A DNA stretch of 64,000 nucleotides from Gorillibacterium timonense. Lineage in GTDB: Bacteria; Bacillota; Bacilli; Paenibacillales; NBRC-103111. Position numbers and translations under genes: made by a program. Position 1 is the first letter of the stretch, and each line of letters opens with the position of its first letter. The notes beneath the pieces were generated by a model. It made no database searches and was not told the DNA's origin. It saw only the letters and a program-made list of their open reading frames with translations. This document shows, piece by piece, positions 43,140 to 50,747 of the stretch. The stretch lies in contig NZ_LN881722.1 in assembly GCF_001457415.1 (NCBI RefSeq), positions 124,001-188,000 of the forward strand, given 5' to 3'.

Positions 43140-43706
43140 ATGCGCACCATCATTTCATTGATTCGTCCGGCGATCGTCTGCTTCGCCGTGTTAACGCTGC
43201 TGACCGGAGTGCTCTATCCGGCATTCGTGACGGGCGTAGCGCAAGCAGCTTATCCGCATCAAGCAAACGGGAGTATAATGAAAGCAACGCTCGCGGACGG
43301 AACGGTTCGGGAAATCGGCTCCTCGCTGCTTGCGCAGCCTTTTACCGAGCCGAAGTATCTGATTGGCCGCCCCGCCGGACCGGCGACGAACCTATCTTCG
43401 GTCGGAGATAAGCAGGAGGAGGCAGTTCAGCAGCGAATCGCCCGGTGGCATGAGCTGGATCCGGCCAACAAGCAGGACATTCCGCTGGACCTCGTCACCG
43501 TCTCCGGCAGCGGGGTTGACCCGCATATCACGCCGGCGGCGGCCGACTATCAGGTCAGCCGCATCGCCCGGGAGCGGGGAATCGGGGAAGACGAGGTGCG
43601 CCGCATCATCAAGCAGCACACCTCGGAGCGCTTCCTCGGCTTCTGGGGAGAGCCGGCGGTGAACGTGCTGCAGGTGAATGCGGCGCTGGACGGATTAAGC
43701 CGGTAG
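43140..43706 (+). CDS. kdpC: Potassium-transporting ATPase subunit KdpC
   Basis: 188 residues, single N-terminal membrane helix (IVCFAVLTLLTGVLYPAFVTGVAQ) and extracytoplasmic domain with GSSLLAQPFTEPKYLIGRP and the C-terminal VNVLQVNAALD. Chaperone-like subunit of KdpFABC. AAAGGAG lies upstream of ATG 43140. Its stop codon overlaps the first bases of a MITE-like element. Confidence 0.96.
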   Translation: MRTIISLIRPAIVCFAVLTLLTGVLYPAFVTGVAQAAYPHQANGSIMKATLADGTVREIGSSLLAQPFTEPKYLIGRPAGPATNLSSVGDKQEEAVQQRIARWHELDPANKQDIPLDLVTVSGSGVDPHITPAAADYQVSRIARERGIGEDEVRRIIKQHTSERFLGFWGEPAVNVLQVNAALDGLSR

Positions 43707-43790
43707 TACGCTGTCCACCTTAATCGTGTGGATACGAAGCAAGTCAATCGGTATGAGAAGTGGTGCGAAACCACGGTTATTGAGTTGGAT
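43705..43790 (+). repeat. MITE-like element, copy B, between kdpC and kdpD
   Basis: AGTACGCTGTCCACCTTAAT, GTGTGGATACGAAG, GTCAATCGGTATGAGAAGTG, GCGAAACCACGG and TTATTGAGTTG. The right terminal repeat is truncated. The first two bases are part of the kdpC stop codon, so insertion placed the element exactly at the gene end. It shows internal GTGGT/ACCAC hairpin pairing. Confidence 0.8.
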
Positions 43791-43818
43791 GATCGCGACG
43801 GAAGGAGCAGCGGCACGG

Positions 43819-46530
43819 ATGGAAAGCTATGAGGAAGGCAGGCCGGATCCGGACCGGATTCTGCAGCAGATCCGCTCGGGCGAGCCGAAGCGGGTCGGGC
43901 GGTTGAAGATCTTTTTCGGGTATGCGGCCGGGGTTGGGAAAACCTATGCCATGCTGGACGATGCGCAGGAGCAGCTGCGCTGCGGCGTCGATGTCGTGGC
44001 GGGTTATGTCGAGCCGCATACGCGGCCGGAGACGACCCAACTGCTGAGCGGTCTGCCGGCTCTGCCGCCGAAGCGCATCCTCCACAAGGGCATTGAGCTG
44101 AAGGAATTCGATCTGGACCTGGCGCTTGAACGGAAGCCGGAGCTGATTCTCGTCGATGAATTGGCGCACACCAATGCCGAGAGCGTGCGCAACCGCAAGC
44201 GATACCAAGACATCGAGGAGCTATTGCAAGCCGGGATCGATGTCTATACGACGGTCAACGTCCAGCATCTGGAGAGCCTGAACGACATCGTTCAGGGCAT
44301 TACCCAGGTCCATGTGAGGGAGACGATTCCGGACTCCATCTTCGATCAGGCCGACAAGGTGAAGCTGATCGACATCGAACCTGAGGAGCTGCTGAAGAGG
44401 TTGGATGAAGGAAAGGTGTACCGGCCCGAGCGGGCCAGGGTGGCGACGGAGCACTTTTTCACCCAGCAGAATCTGCGTCTGCTTCGGGAAATTGCCATGC
44501 GCAAGGCGGCGGATCGGGTGAGCCATGACCCCGGCCCTGAGCGGCGGTACGCGGACAAGTCGGCCGGCGTCAAGCTGCTCGTCTGCATCAGCGCTTCGCC
44601 TTCTTCCGCCAAAAGCATCCGCTGGACCGCCCGGATGGCGGAAGCTTTTCATGCGCCGTGGACGGCCCTCTACGTGGAAACGGTCGACAATGAGCTTCTC
44701 CGGGAGGAAGATCGGGCCGGGATTCGCGCCAACATGGAGTTGGCGGAGCGGCTCGGGGCCGATATCATCGTCACGCTGAACGGACATGAGGTCGCTCCCG
44801 TCGTCGCGGAGTATGCCCGTCACTCGGGCATCACCAACATCGTCGTCGGCAAAAGCCGGAACCGGAGAACGCTGCCCAGCTTGTTCGAGAGCGATTTGTC
44901 CGACAAGCTGATCGAGCGGCTCGGGAATATTGAGCTTCACATCATCGCGGACAGTACGGCGAAGCGAAACCGGAGGAGAAGGGCCAAGCCGCCTCTTGCT
45001 CGACACCTGGACTTCTCATGGGGAGATGCCCTTAAGACGCTCGCCATGCTGATAATGGCGACGCTGGTATCGCTTGGGCTCCGAGCGGTCGGCTTGGGGG
45101 AACGCAACGTCATGATGATCTATATCCTCTCGGTTCTCGTCGTCTCGCGGGTGACGCGGGGATATGTGTTCGGAGTCGTAGCCTCGGTGTTCAGCGTTCT
45201 CTGCTACAACTACCTTTTTACGGAGCCCTACTTCACCTTAAATGCCATTCAAGCCGGGTATCCGATCACCTTCCTCATCATGCTGATCGTCGCCCTCATC
45301 ACCAGCGCCTTGACCGTAAGAATCAAGACTCAGGCTCGGCTTGCCGCCGAGAGGGAGAGGCGCACCGAGGTTCTGTACGAGATCAACAAAAAACTGCTGG
45401 TCACCCGGGGGCTTGAGCCGATCGTGGCGCTTACGAACGACTACATGGTCAAGCTGTTCCACCGCTCGGCCGTCTTCTACACGGAGGACCCGGTGGAGGA
45501 CGGGAAGCAGGCTTTCTTCAAGCAGGCTCCGGACGAACCGGACTCTTCTTATCTGCTGACAGCGGATGAACGGGCGGTCGCACACTGGGTATTCGCCAAT
45601 CAGAAGCGGGCCGGGGCGGGGACGGATACGCTTCGAGGAGCCGGAGGCTTTTACATGCCGGTCATCTCGCAGGGGCAGGTGCTTGGAGTCATCGGTTTGT
45701 CGTGTACGAACGGGCGGGCGCTTGATCAGAACAACCGGATTTTCCTGCGCATGATCGCTTCCCAGGTCGCTATGGCGCTCGAGAGGCAGTCGCTGTCGGA
45801 CGAACAGCGGAACATTCTCATTCAGTCAGAAAAGGAAAAGATGCGCAGCAACCTGCTGCGTGCCATCTCCCACGACCTGCGGACTCCCCTGACCGGCATT
45901 CTGGGGGCGAGCTCGGTTATTCTGGAGAACGAGAGCCGGCTGGACCCGGACACACGACGCAAGCTCATCTCCGACATTAAGGAAGATTCCCAGTGGTTAA
46001 TCCGCCTCGTGGAGAATCTTCTGTCGGTGACGCGCATCAACGAGAACGGAGCGGATGTGGCCAAGACGCCCGAAGCGGTGGAGGAGATTGTAGCGGAGGC
46101 GATCAGCCGGATTCGCAAGCGGTTCCCGGGTCGTAAAATCACGGTGAAGATTCCCGATGAGCTGCTGCTCGTGCCAATGGACGGAACCTTGATCGAGCAG
46201 GTGTTGATCAATCTCGTCGAAAATGCCGCGAAGCATTCCGGGCCGGAGTCCCTCATTGACGTTAGCGTGCGGAAGCAGGGGCTGTATGCCGTGTTCGAGG
46301 TCAGCGACAACGGGGAAGGGATTCCCGAGCAGGATCTGCCTCATCTCTTCGAAAGCTACGTTTCCCCGGAGAAAAGGAACGCGGACTCCTCGCGCGGCAT
46401 GGGGATCGGCTTGTCCATCTGCATGTCCATCATACGGGCGCACGGCGGCAGGATGGAAGCGGGGAATAAGCCGGAAGGCGGCGCCATCCTGCGGTTTACC
46501 TTGCCTATAAAAGGAAGTGAGAGTCCGTGA
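43819..46530 (+). CDS. kdpD: Sensor histidine kinase KdpD (full-length)
   Basis: 903 residues from ATG 43819 (913 if ATG 43789, which lies in the repeat element). Domains in order: KdpD N-terminal with Walker A-like GYAAGVGKTYAML and VDELAHTNAE; universal stress-like domain (about 240-365); four-helix DUF4118 membrane part (ALKTLAMLIMATLVSLGLRAVGL onward); GAF-like domain; HisKA with AISHDLRTPLTGILGASSVIL; and HATPase with NLVENAAKH, DNGEGIP and GMGIGLSICMSIIRAHGG. Senses K+ limitation and phosphorylates KdpE. GGAAGGAG precedes the start. Confidence 0.95.
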   Translation: MESYEEGRPDPDRILQQIRSGEPKRVGRLKIFFGYAAGVGKTYAMLDDAQEQLRCGVDVVAGYVEPHTRPETTQLLSGLPALPPKRILHKGIELKEFDLDLALERKPELILVDELAHTNAESVRNRKRYQDIEELLQAGIDVYTTVNVQHLESLNDIVQGITQVHVRETIPDSIFDQADKVKLIDIEPEELLKRLDEGKVYRPERARVATEHFFTQQNLRLLREIAMRKAADRVSHDPGPERRYADKSAGVKLLVCISASPSSAKSIRWTARMAEAFHAPWTALYVETVDNELLREEDRAGIRANMELAERLGADIIVTLNGHEVAPVVAEYARHSGITNIVVGKSRNRRTLPSLFESDLSDKLIERLGNIELHIIADSTAKRNRRRRAKPPLARHLDFSWGDALKTLAMLIMATLVSLGLRAVGLGERNVMMIYILSVLVVSRVTRGYVFGVVASVFSVLCYNYLFTEPYFTLNAIQAGYPITFLIMLIVALITSALTVRIKTQARLAAERERRTEVLYEINKKLLVTRGLEPIVALTNDYMVKLFHRSAVFYTEDPVEDGKQAFFKQAPDEPDSSYLLTADERAVAHWVFANQKRAGAGTDTLRGAGGFYMPVISQGQVLGVIGLSCTNGRALDQNNRIFLRMIASQVAMALERQSLSDEQRNILIQSEKEKMRSNLLRAISHDLRTPLTGILGASSVILENESRLDPDTRRKLISDIKEDSQWLIRLVENLLSVTRINENGADVAKTPEAVEEIVAEAISRIRKRFPGRKITVKIPDELLLVPMDGTLIEQVLINLVENAAKHSGPESLIDVSVRKQGLYAVFEVSDNGEGIPEQDLPHLFESYVSPEKRNADSSRGMGIGLSICMSIIRAHGGRMEAGNKPEGGAILRFTLPIKGSESP

Positions 46531-47228
46531 GCAACCGGCGGTTGATCCTAGTAGTGGAAGATGAAGACGGAATCAGCAATTTTATCGCCGCCATTCTCAG
46601 CTCGAACGACTATCAAGTCGTCCGGGCCGAGAGCGGCAAGGAGGCGGTCACCCTGGTGGCTTCCCGCAGCCCGGATCTGGTGCTTCTGGATCTGGGACTG
46701 CCGGATATGGACGGGCTGGTCGTTCTGCGAACGATCCGCTCCTGGAGCCGCGTCCCGGTTATCGTCGTCTCGGCACGCGGCCATGAGCGTGAAAAGGTGG
46801 AGGCGCTTGATCTCGGCGCCGACGACTATGTGACAAAGCCGTTCGGCACGTCGGAGCTGCTCGCCCGCATTCGCACGGCGCTGCGGCACAGCCAGCCGGG
46901 TGCGGGTCTGGAGCAGCCGGGTGAGATGCGGCTTGCCATCGGGGAACTCCTCATCGATGACGAGAAACGAAGGGTGACGCTCGGTGGAGCCGAGGTTCAC
47001 CTGACTCCGATCGAATACAAGATCGTCCTTTTGCTTGCCCGACATGCGGGCAAGGTGTTGACGCATGCCTATCTCTGCAAGGAGATTTGGGGGCCTTATA
47101 CGAACGAAACCCAAGCGCTGCGCGTGAATATGGCCAACATCCGCCGCAAGCTGGAGGAGAATCCAGCGGAGCCGCGCTACATCGTGACCGAGGTCGGCGT
47201 GGGGTACCGGATGGTAGACAGCATCTGA
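46527..47228 (+). CDS. kdpE: Response regulator KdpE
   Basis: 233 residues, OmpR-type. Receiver with EDEDG, phospho-acceptor Asp in LVLLDLGLPDMDG, and Lys in DYVTKPFG. C-terminal winged helix: VHLTPIEYKIVLLLARHAGKVLTHAYLCKEIWGPY...LRVNMANIRRKLEENPAEPRYIVTEVGVGYRM. GTG start overlaps the kdpD stop by four bases. Expected to activate kdpABC. Confidence 0.95.
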   Translation: MSNRRLILVVEDEDGISNFIAAILSSNDYQVVRAESGKEAVTLVASRSPDLVLLDLGLPDMDGLVVLRTIRSWSRVPVIVVSARGHEREKVEALDLGADDYVTKPFGTSELLARIRTALRHSQPGAGLEQPGEMRLAIGELLIDDEKRRVTLGGAEVHLTPIEYKIVLLLARHAGKVLTHAYLCKEIWGPYTNETQALRVNMANIRRKLEENPAEPRYIVTEVGVGYRMVDSI

Positions 47229-47237
47229 CGGGGCCAG

Positions 47238-47395
47238 AGACCGGGTGACGTCTGCCAGGCGAGAGAAACGGGGTGAACCGGGAGATATCTGCCGGGCGAG
47301 GCGGAGGGAAACGGGTGAACCGGACGGCGCCTGCCGGGGCGAGGAAACCGGGAGAACCGAGGAGGTGGCTTGCCGGATGGAACCGAGTGCGGAAA
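47238..47395. repeat. Degenerate GC-rich tandem repeat after kdpE
   Basis: About four imperfect units of 40-50 bp sharing the order GTGAACCGG, then CTGCCGGG, GCGAG and GGAAACGGG. All sit in the gap after kdpE. No gene is supported in this stretch. Confidence 0.6.
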
Positions 47396-47444
47396 GGGGC
47401 AGAGGGTATCTCGGGTTGGGAGGCTTTTGTCAGGGAACCGTTCA

Positions 47445-47582
47445 TTGACAGAAGCGCCGTCCCGGTGGTATCCTCTTCAAATATCAGACTTTTCAAACGA
47501 GCGCGTACGATCCGGATTGCGCTGATCCGACCTTTACCGAATTTCTTATCACGAGCTCTTCGGTAGAAGAGTCTTTTTTTTC
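47445..47582 (+). promoter_or_regulatory. Promoter, leader and transcription attenuator before the MATE gene
   Basis: TTGACA-N18-TATCCT predicts a start near 47481. The leader then holds a CGGAT/ATCCG hairpin, followed by two mutually exclusive structures: TACCGAA (47536-47542) can pair with TTCGGTA, or CTCTTC-GGTA-GAAGAG plus nine T forms a terminator (47556-47581). The shared bases make this look like a switchable attenuator for the downstream transporter, or alternatively a small RNA of about 100 nt. No known riboswitch class recognised. Confidence 0.55.
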
Positions 47583-47651
47583 GTTTTGGGGACCCTTCAG
47601 AAGCGGTAGAACCTCGGATCGATCCATTATATAAGAAAAGAATGTGATGAT

Positions 47652-49043
47652 TTGCGAAACGTGCACGCATACAAACGGGGCCTAAGCTTCCTGCAAAAGA
47701 ACCTCACCGGCGAGTCGATGGATTATCGGCAGATCATCGCTCTATTCGTACCGATCCTGATTGATCAGGCTTTTATCGTCGGGCTGAATCTGGTCAATAC
47801 GGCCATGATCAGCTCGTCCGGGATGGCGGCGGTCAGCGCGGTGAACATGGTGGATTCGTTGAACATCTTTCTTATCAACGTGTTTGTTGCGTTGGCGACC
47901 GGGGGAACAGTGGTCGTTGCTCAGTACAAGGGCAGCGGTAACCAAGAGATGGTCGGGAAAGCGGCGGGGGGGACGATCACATCGGTAACCTTGCTTTCGC
48001 TTTTCGTCGGGCTCCTGTTCGCCGGATTTCACAATCCGGTTCTGAATGTACTCTTCGGTTCAGCAGATCAGGATGTCTTTACCAACGCCCGGGTATACCT
48101 GATCGGCAGTTGCGCCTCTTATGCTGGAATCGGCATCGTAGAAGCGGTGTGCGGAGCACTCCGAGGAATCGGCAAAACGAAGTCCTCGCTCATGCTGTCG
48201 CTCATCATGAACTTGATGTATGTGCTCCTGAACATCGTTTTCATCACTTTTCTGGATATGGGCGTGTTTGGTATGACTCTCGCCGCAAATATTTCCCGAT
48301 ATGCGGGAGCGGTCTGCGCCCTCGTCTATCTGTTCAAAATCGACGCCAGCCTGCGCGTCCAGCTTCGGGATCTTCTACATTTGCCAATCTCCATGCTCAA
48401 GAAGATCATGTTCATCGGCCTGCCGTTTGCGGCGGAGCAGATGTTTTTCAACGGGGGCAAGCTGCTCACGCAGACGTTCATCGTAGGCCTCGGTACGAAT
48501 GCGATCGCTACGAACGCCATCAGCTCCTCGCTTGCGGGATTTTTTCAAATTCCGGCCGGCGCTCTCTCGCTTACGATCGTGACTGTGGTCGGCCAATGTA
48601 TCGGAAGCGGAAATGTGCCGGACGCGCGCAAATTCATCAAGTCTTTTCTGTGGCTCGGCTCCGCGTCTCTCTTGATCACGGGGGTGGTTCTCATGCCGTT
48701 CTTCCATCCGCTTGTCAGCTTGTTCGGGCCGCCGCCTGAAATTGTCGGCGACATCTTTCTCATCGTTCTGGTGAATACGATCGCTGCCATCTTTTTGTGG
48801 CCGATCAGCTTCATTACCCCTTCGGCGCTTCGGGCGGCGGGCGATTCGAAGTTCACTTCGATCACATCCATGCTCAGCATGTGGCTGTTCCGGGTGGTGC
48901 TCGGTTATCTGCTCGGAATCGTGTTCGGCTTCGGCATTCTCGGTGTCTGGCTCGCGATGAACTGCGAGTGGGGTGTCCGCGGAGCGATCTTCCTGTGGAG
49001 ATACCGCGGCACGAAGTGGTATGCGCACAAGCTGATCGATTAG
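47652..49043 (+). CDS. MATE-family efflux transporter
   Basis: 463 residues from TTG 47652, twelve membrane helices in two halves (second half starts near SMLKKIMFIGLPFAAEQMFFNGGKLLTQTFIVGLG). Exports drugs or toxic organic cations using Na+ or H+ gradients. Neither TTG 47652 nor ATG 47718 has a strong ribosome site; the longer form is preferred because its FLQKNLTGESMDY stretch looks like the N-terminal leader of other Firmicute MATE proteins. Preceded by a probable attenuator. Confidence 0.9.
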   Translation: MRNVHAYKRGLSFLQKNLTGESMDYRQIIALFVPILIDQAFIVGLNLVNTAMISSSGMAAVSAVNMVDSLNIFLINVFVALATGGTVVVAQYKGSGNQEMVGKAAGGTITSVTLLSLFVGLLFAGFHNPVLNVLFGSADQDVFTNARVYLIGSCASYAGIGIVEAVCGALRGIGKTKSSLMLSLIMNLMYVLLNIVFITFLDMGVFGMTLAANISRYAGAVCALVYLFKIDASLRVQLRDLLHLPISMLKKIMFIGLPFAAEQMFFNGGKLLTQTFIVGLGTNAIATNAISSSLAGFFQIPAGALSLTIVTVVGQCIGSGNVPDARKFIKSFLWLGSASLLITGVVLMPFFHPLVSLFGPPPEIVGDIFLIVLVNTIAAIFLWPISFITPSALRAAGDSKFTSITSMLSMWLFRVVLGYLLGIVFGFGILGVWLAMNCEWGVRGAIFLWRYRGTKWYAHKLID

Positions 49044-49099
49044 CGCGGTATCTGTAGATCGACGATAGACAACCCATTCGAATTCAGGACGTGGTGACG

Positions 49100-49960
49100 A
49101 TGAAGGAAATGGAATCCCCGGCTGAGGGCAGCGCGCATCCTTATCGCTCGGAATGCGAGCGCTGCTTCGGCCTCTGCTGCGTGGCTCTCTCCTATACGAA
49201 ATCGGCTGACTTCGCCTTCACCAAGGAAGCGGGAACGCCTTGCTCCCATCTGCGACCTGACAGCCGCTGCCGGATTCACGCCGATTTGAGAGTGAGCGGC
49301 TTCCGGGGCTGCGTCGGATACGAGTGCTTCGGTGCGGGGCAGCAGGTTTCGGAGATCACCTATGCGGGCAAGGATTGGAGAGCGCATCCAGAGCTTGCGG
49401 CGGAGATGTTCCGGGTATTCCCGATCATGCAGCAGCTTTACGAGATGCTCGCTTACCTGTGGGAAGCCGAGCAGCGGGAAGAAACCTTGCCGATTCGCGA
49501 CGGCCTTCGTCATGCGCGGGAGACGACGGAGGCATTGACGCGGCTGAGCGCCGAAGCCCTTGCTCTGCTCGACGTTCCGAGCCATCGAGCCATCGTGAAG
49601 GAACAGCTCCTGCAAGCGAGCGCTCTTGTCCGGGCAGCGGCTGCTCCGCAGGAGCGTTCCTCCGGCTCAAGGTCCGCCGCTGCGAGCCGCAGAGGAAGCG
49701 ACCTGATTGGCGCTCGGCTAGCGGGCGCCGATCTGCGGGGAGCCGAGCTGAGAGGAGCGCTGCTCATCGCTGCCGATCTTCGTGGCGCGGATCTGCGCGG
49801 AACCGACGTGCTCGGCGCGGATTTTCGCGATGCCAATCTGTGCGGGGCGGATTTGGCAGATTGCCTTTATCTGACCCAAGCCCAGGTGAATGCGGCTGTC
49901 GGGGATGCAGCGACGAAGCTGCCCGCTTGGTTGAATCGCCCCGAACATTGGCAAAGCTGA
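49100..49960 (+). CDS. Cys-cluster protein with pentapeptide repeats
   Basis: 286 residues. N-terminus has a metal-binding type cluster CERCFGLCC followed by CSHLRPDSRCRIHADL and GCVGYECFG, resembling YkgJ-like zinc or iron binding proteins. A helical middle follows, and about eight pentapeptide repeats A(D/E)LRG occupy residues ~205-265 (LIGARLAGADLRGAELRGALLIAADLRGADLRGTDVLGADFRDANLCGADL), which fold as a right-handed beta helix. Function unknown; some pentapeptide proteins protect DNA gyrase. Confidence 0.8.
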   Translation: MKEMESPAEGSAHPYRSECERCFGLCCVALSYTKSADFAFTKEAGTPCSHLRPDSRCRIHADLRVSGFRGCVGYECFGAGQQVSEITYAGKDWRAHPELAAEMFRVFPIMQQLYEMLAYLWEAEQREETLPIRDGLRHARETTEALTRLSAEALALLDVPSHRAIVKEQLLQASALVRAAAAPQERSSGSRSAAASRRGSDLIGARLAGADLRGAELRGALLIAADLRGADLRGTDVLGADFRDANLCGADLADCLYLTQAQVNAAVGDAATKLPAWLNRPEHWQS

Positions 49961-49981
49961 GGAAGAGCCTGTCCAGGACGC

Positions 49982-50010
49982 GGTCAGCCCTACTCATGTG
50001 GATATGAATT
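49982..50010 (+). repeat. MITE-like element, copy F (fragment)
   Basis: GTCAGCCCTACTCATGTGGATATGAA corresponds to the left third of the family. The rest is lost. It ends about 20 bp before the ribosome site of the Nudix gene. Confidence 0.5.
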
Positions 50011-50046
50011 GGAGATCGAACGGGAAGACAGAAGGGGGCGGTAGTC

Positions 50047-50457
50047 TTGATCGAAGTCGCAGCAGCGATTATTCGCAATGACAAAGGACAGCTTCTGATT
50101 GCTCGGCGCGGACCGGAGAAGATACAAGCAGGCCAATGGGAGTTCCCAGGGGGAAAGCTGGAGCCGGGAGAATCGGCTGTCCGGTGTTTGAAGCGGGAGC
50201 TGATGGAAGAGATGGGCATCGAGATCGAGCCGTTTGCTCCTTATGGCGTTCATGAGCATGATTACGAGACGTTTTCCGTTCGGCTGATCGTTTATGAGGC
50301 TCATTATGTACGGGGTGAAATTCAATTAACAGATCATGACGATTACCGCTGGGTGGACGTGTCGGAGCTTGGCGAGTATCGATTCGCTCCCGCAGATATC
50401 CCGTTTGTGGATCGCCTCCGGGGAATGGTGAAGGGCGAGATACGGAGCGGTGAATGA
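50047..50457 (+). CDS. Nudix hydrolase (MutT-like)
   Basis: 136 residues with the complete Nudix box GGKLEPGESAVRCLKRELMEEMGI at about 33-56. Small (deoxy)nucleoside triphosphate pyrophosphohydrolase of the MutT type, probably cleaning oxidised nucleotides. TTG 50047 is 8 bp after AGAAGGGGGCGG. Confidence 0.9.
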   Translation: MIEVAAAIIRNDKGQLLIARRGPEKIQAGQWEFPGGKLEPGESAVRCLKRELMEEMGIEIEPFAPYGVHEHDYETFSVRLIVYEAHYVRGEIQLTDHDDYRWVDVSELGEYRFAPADIPFVDRLRGMVKGEIRSGE

Positions 50458-50599
50458 GAGACTGAATGGACTGGGACGGACAGAACCAGAATCGGAACAT
50501 TCTCTTCGCCTAGCGGACTGAAAAGAGGACTCAAGCGGGGTGCTTAGGGAATGAAGTCTCCGCCCTCCGCTATGCCGAACAGAAACGAATAAGCGAGAG

Positions 50600-50632
50600 A
50601 AGCGCAAGCCCAACCCGGGCTGCGCTTTTTTT
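50600..50632 (+). terminator. Rho-independent terminator after the Nudix gene
   Basis: AGCGCA-AGCCC / GGGCT-GCGCT stem and seven T, 140 bp after the Nudix stop; no gene in between. Confidence 0.88.
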
Positions 50633-50747
50633 CATTGGGAAAGGCGGTTTGGATTGCTCATTCCGAAGCATCTCATAGGAGTCGGGTATTTTTTGGTTTT
50701 TTTCAGGCAGACTGGTTTACGAAGGAATTCTTCAAGGAGGATGAATG

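Noticed and set aside
47238..47395. CRISPR array
   Set aside because: Units are degenerate, contiguous and lack regular spacers; no cas genes nearby.
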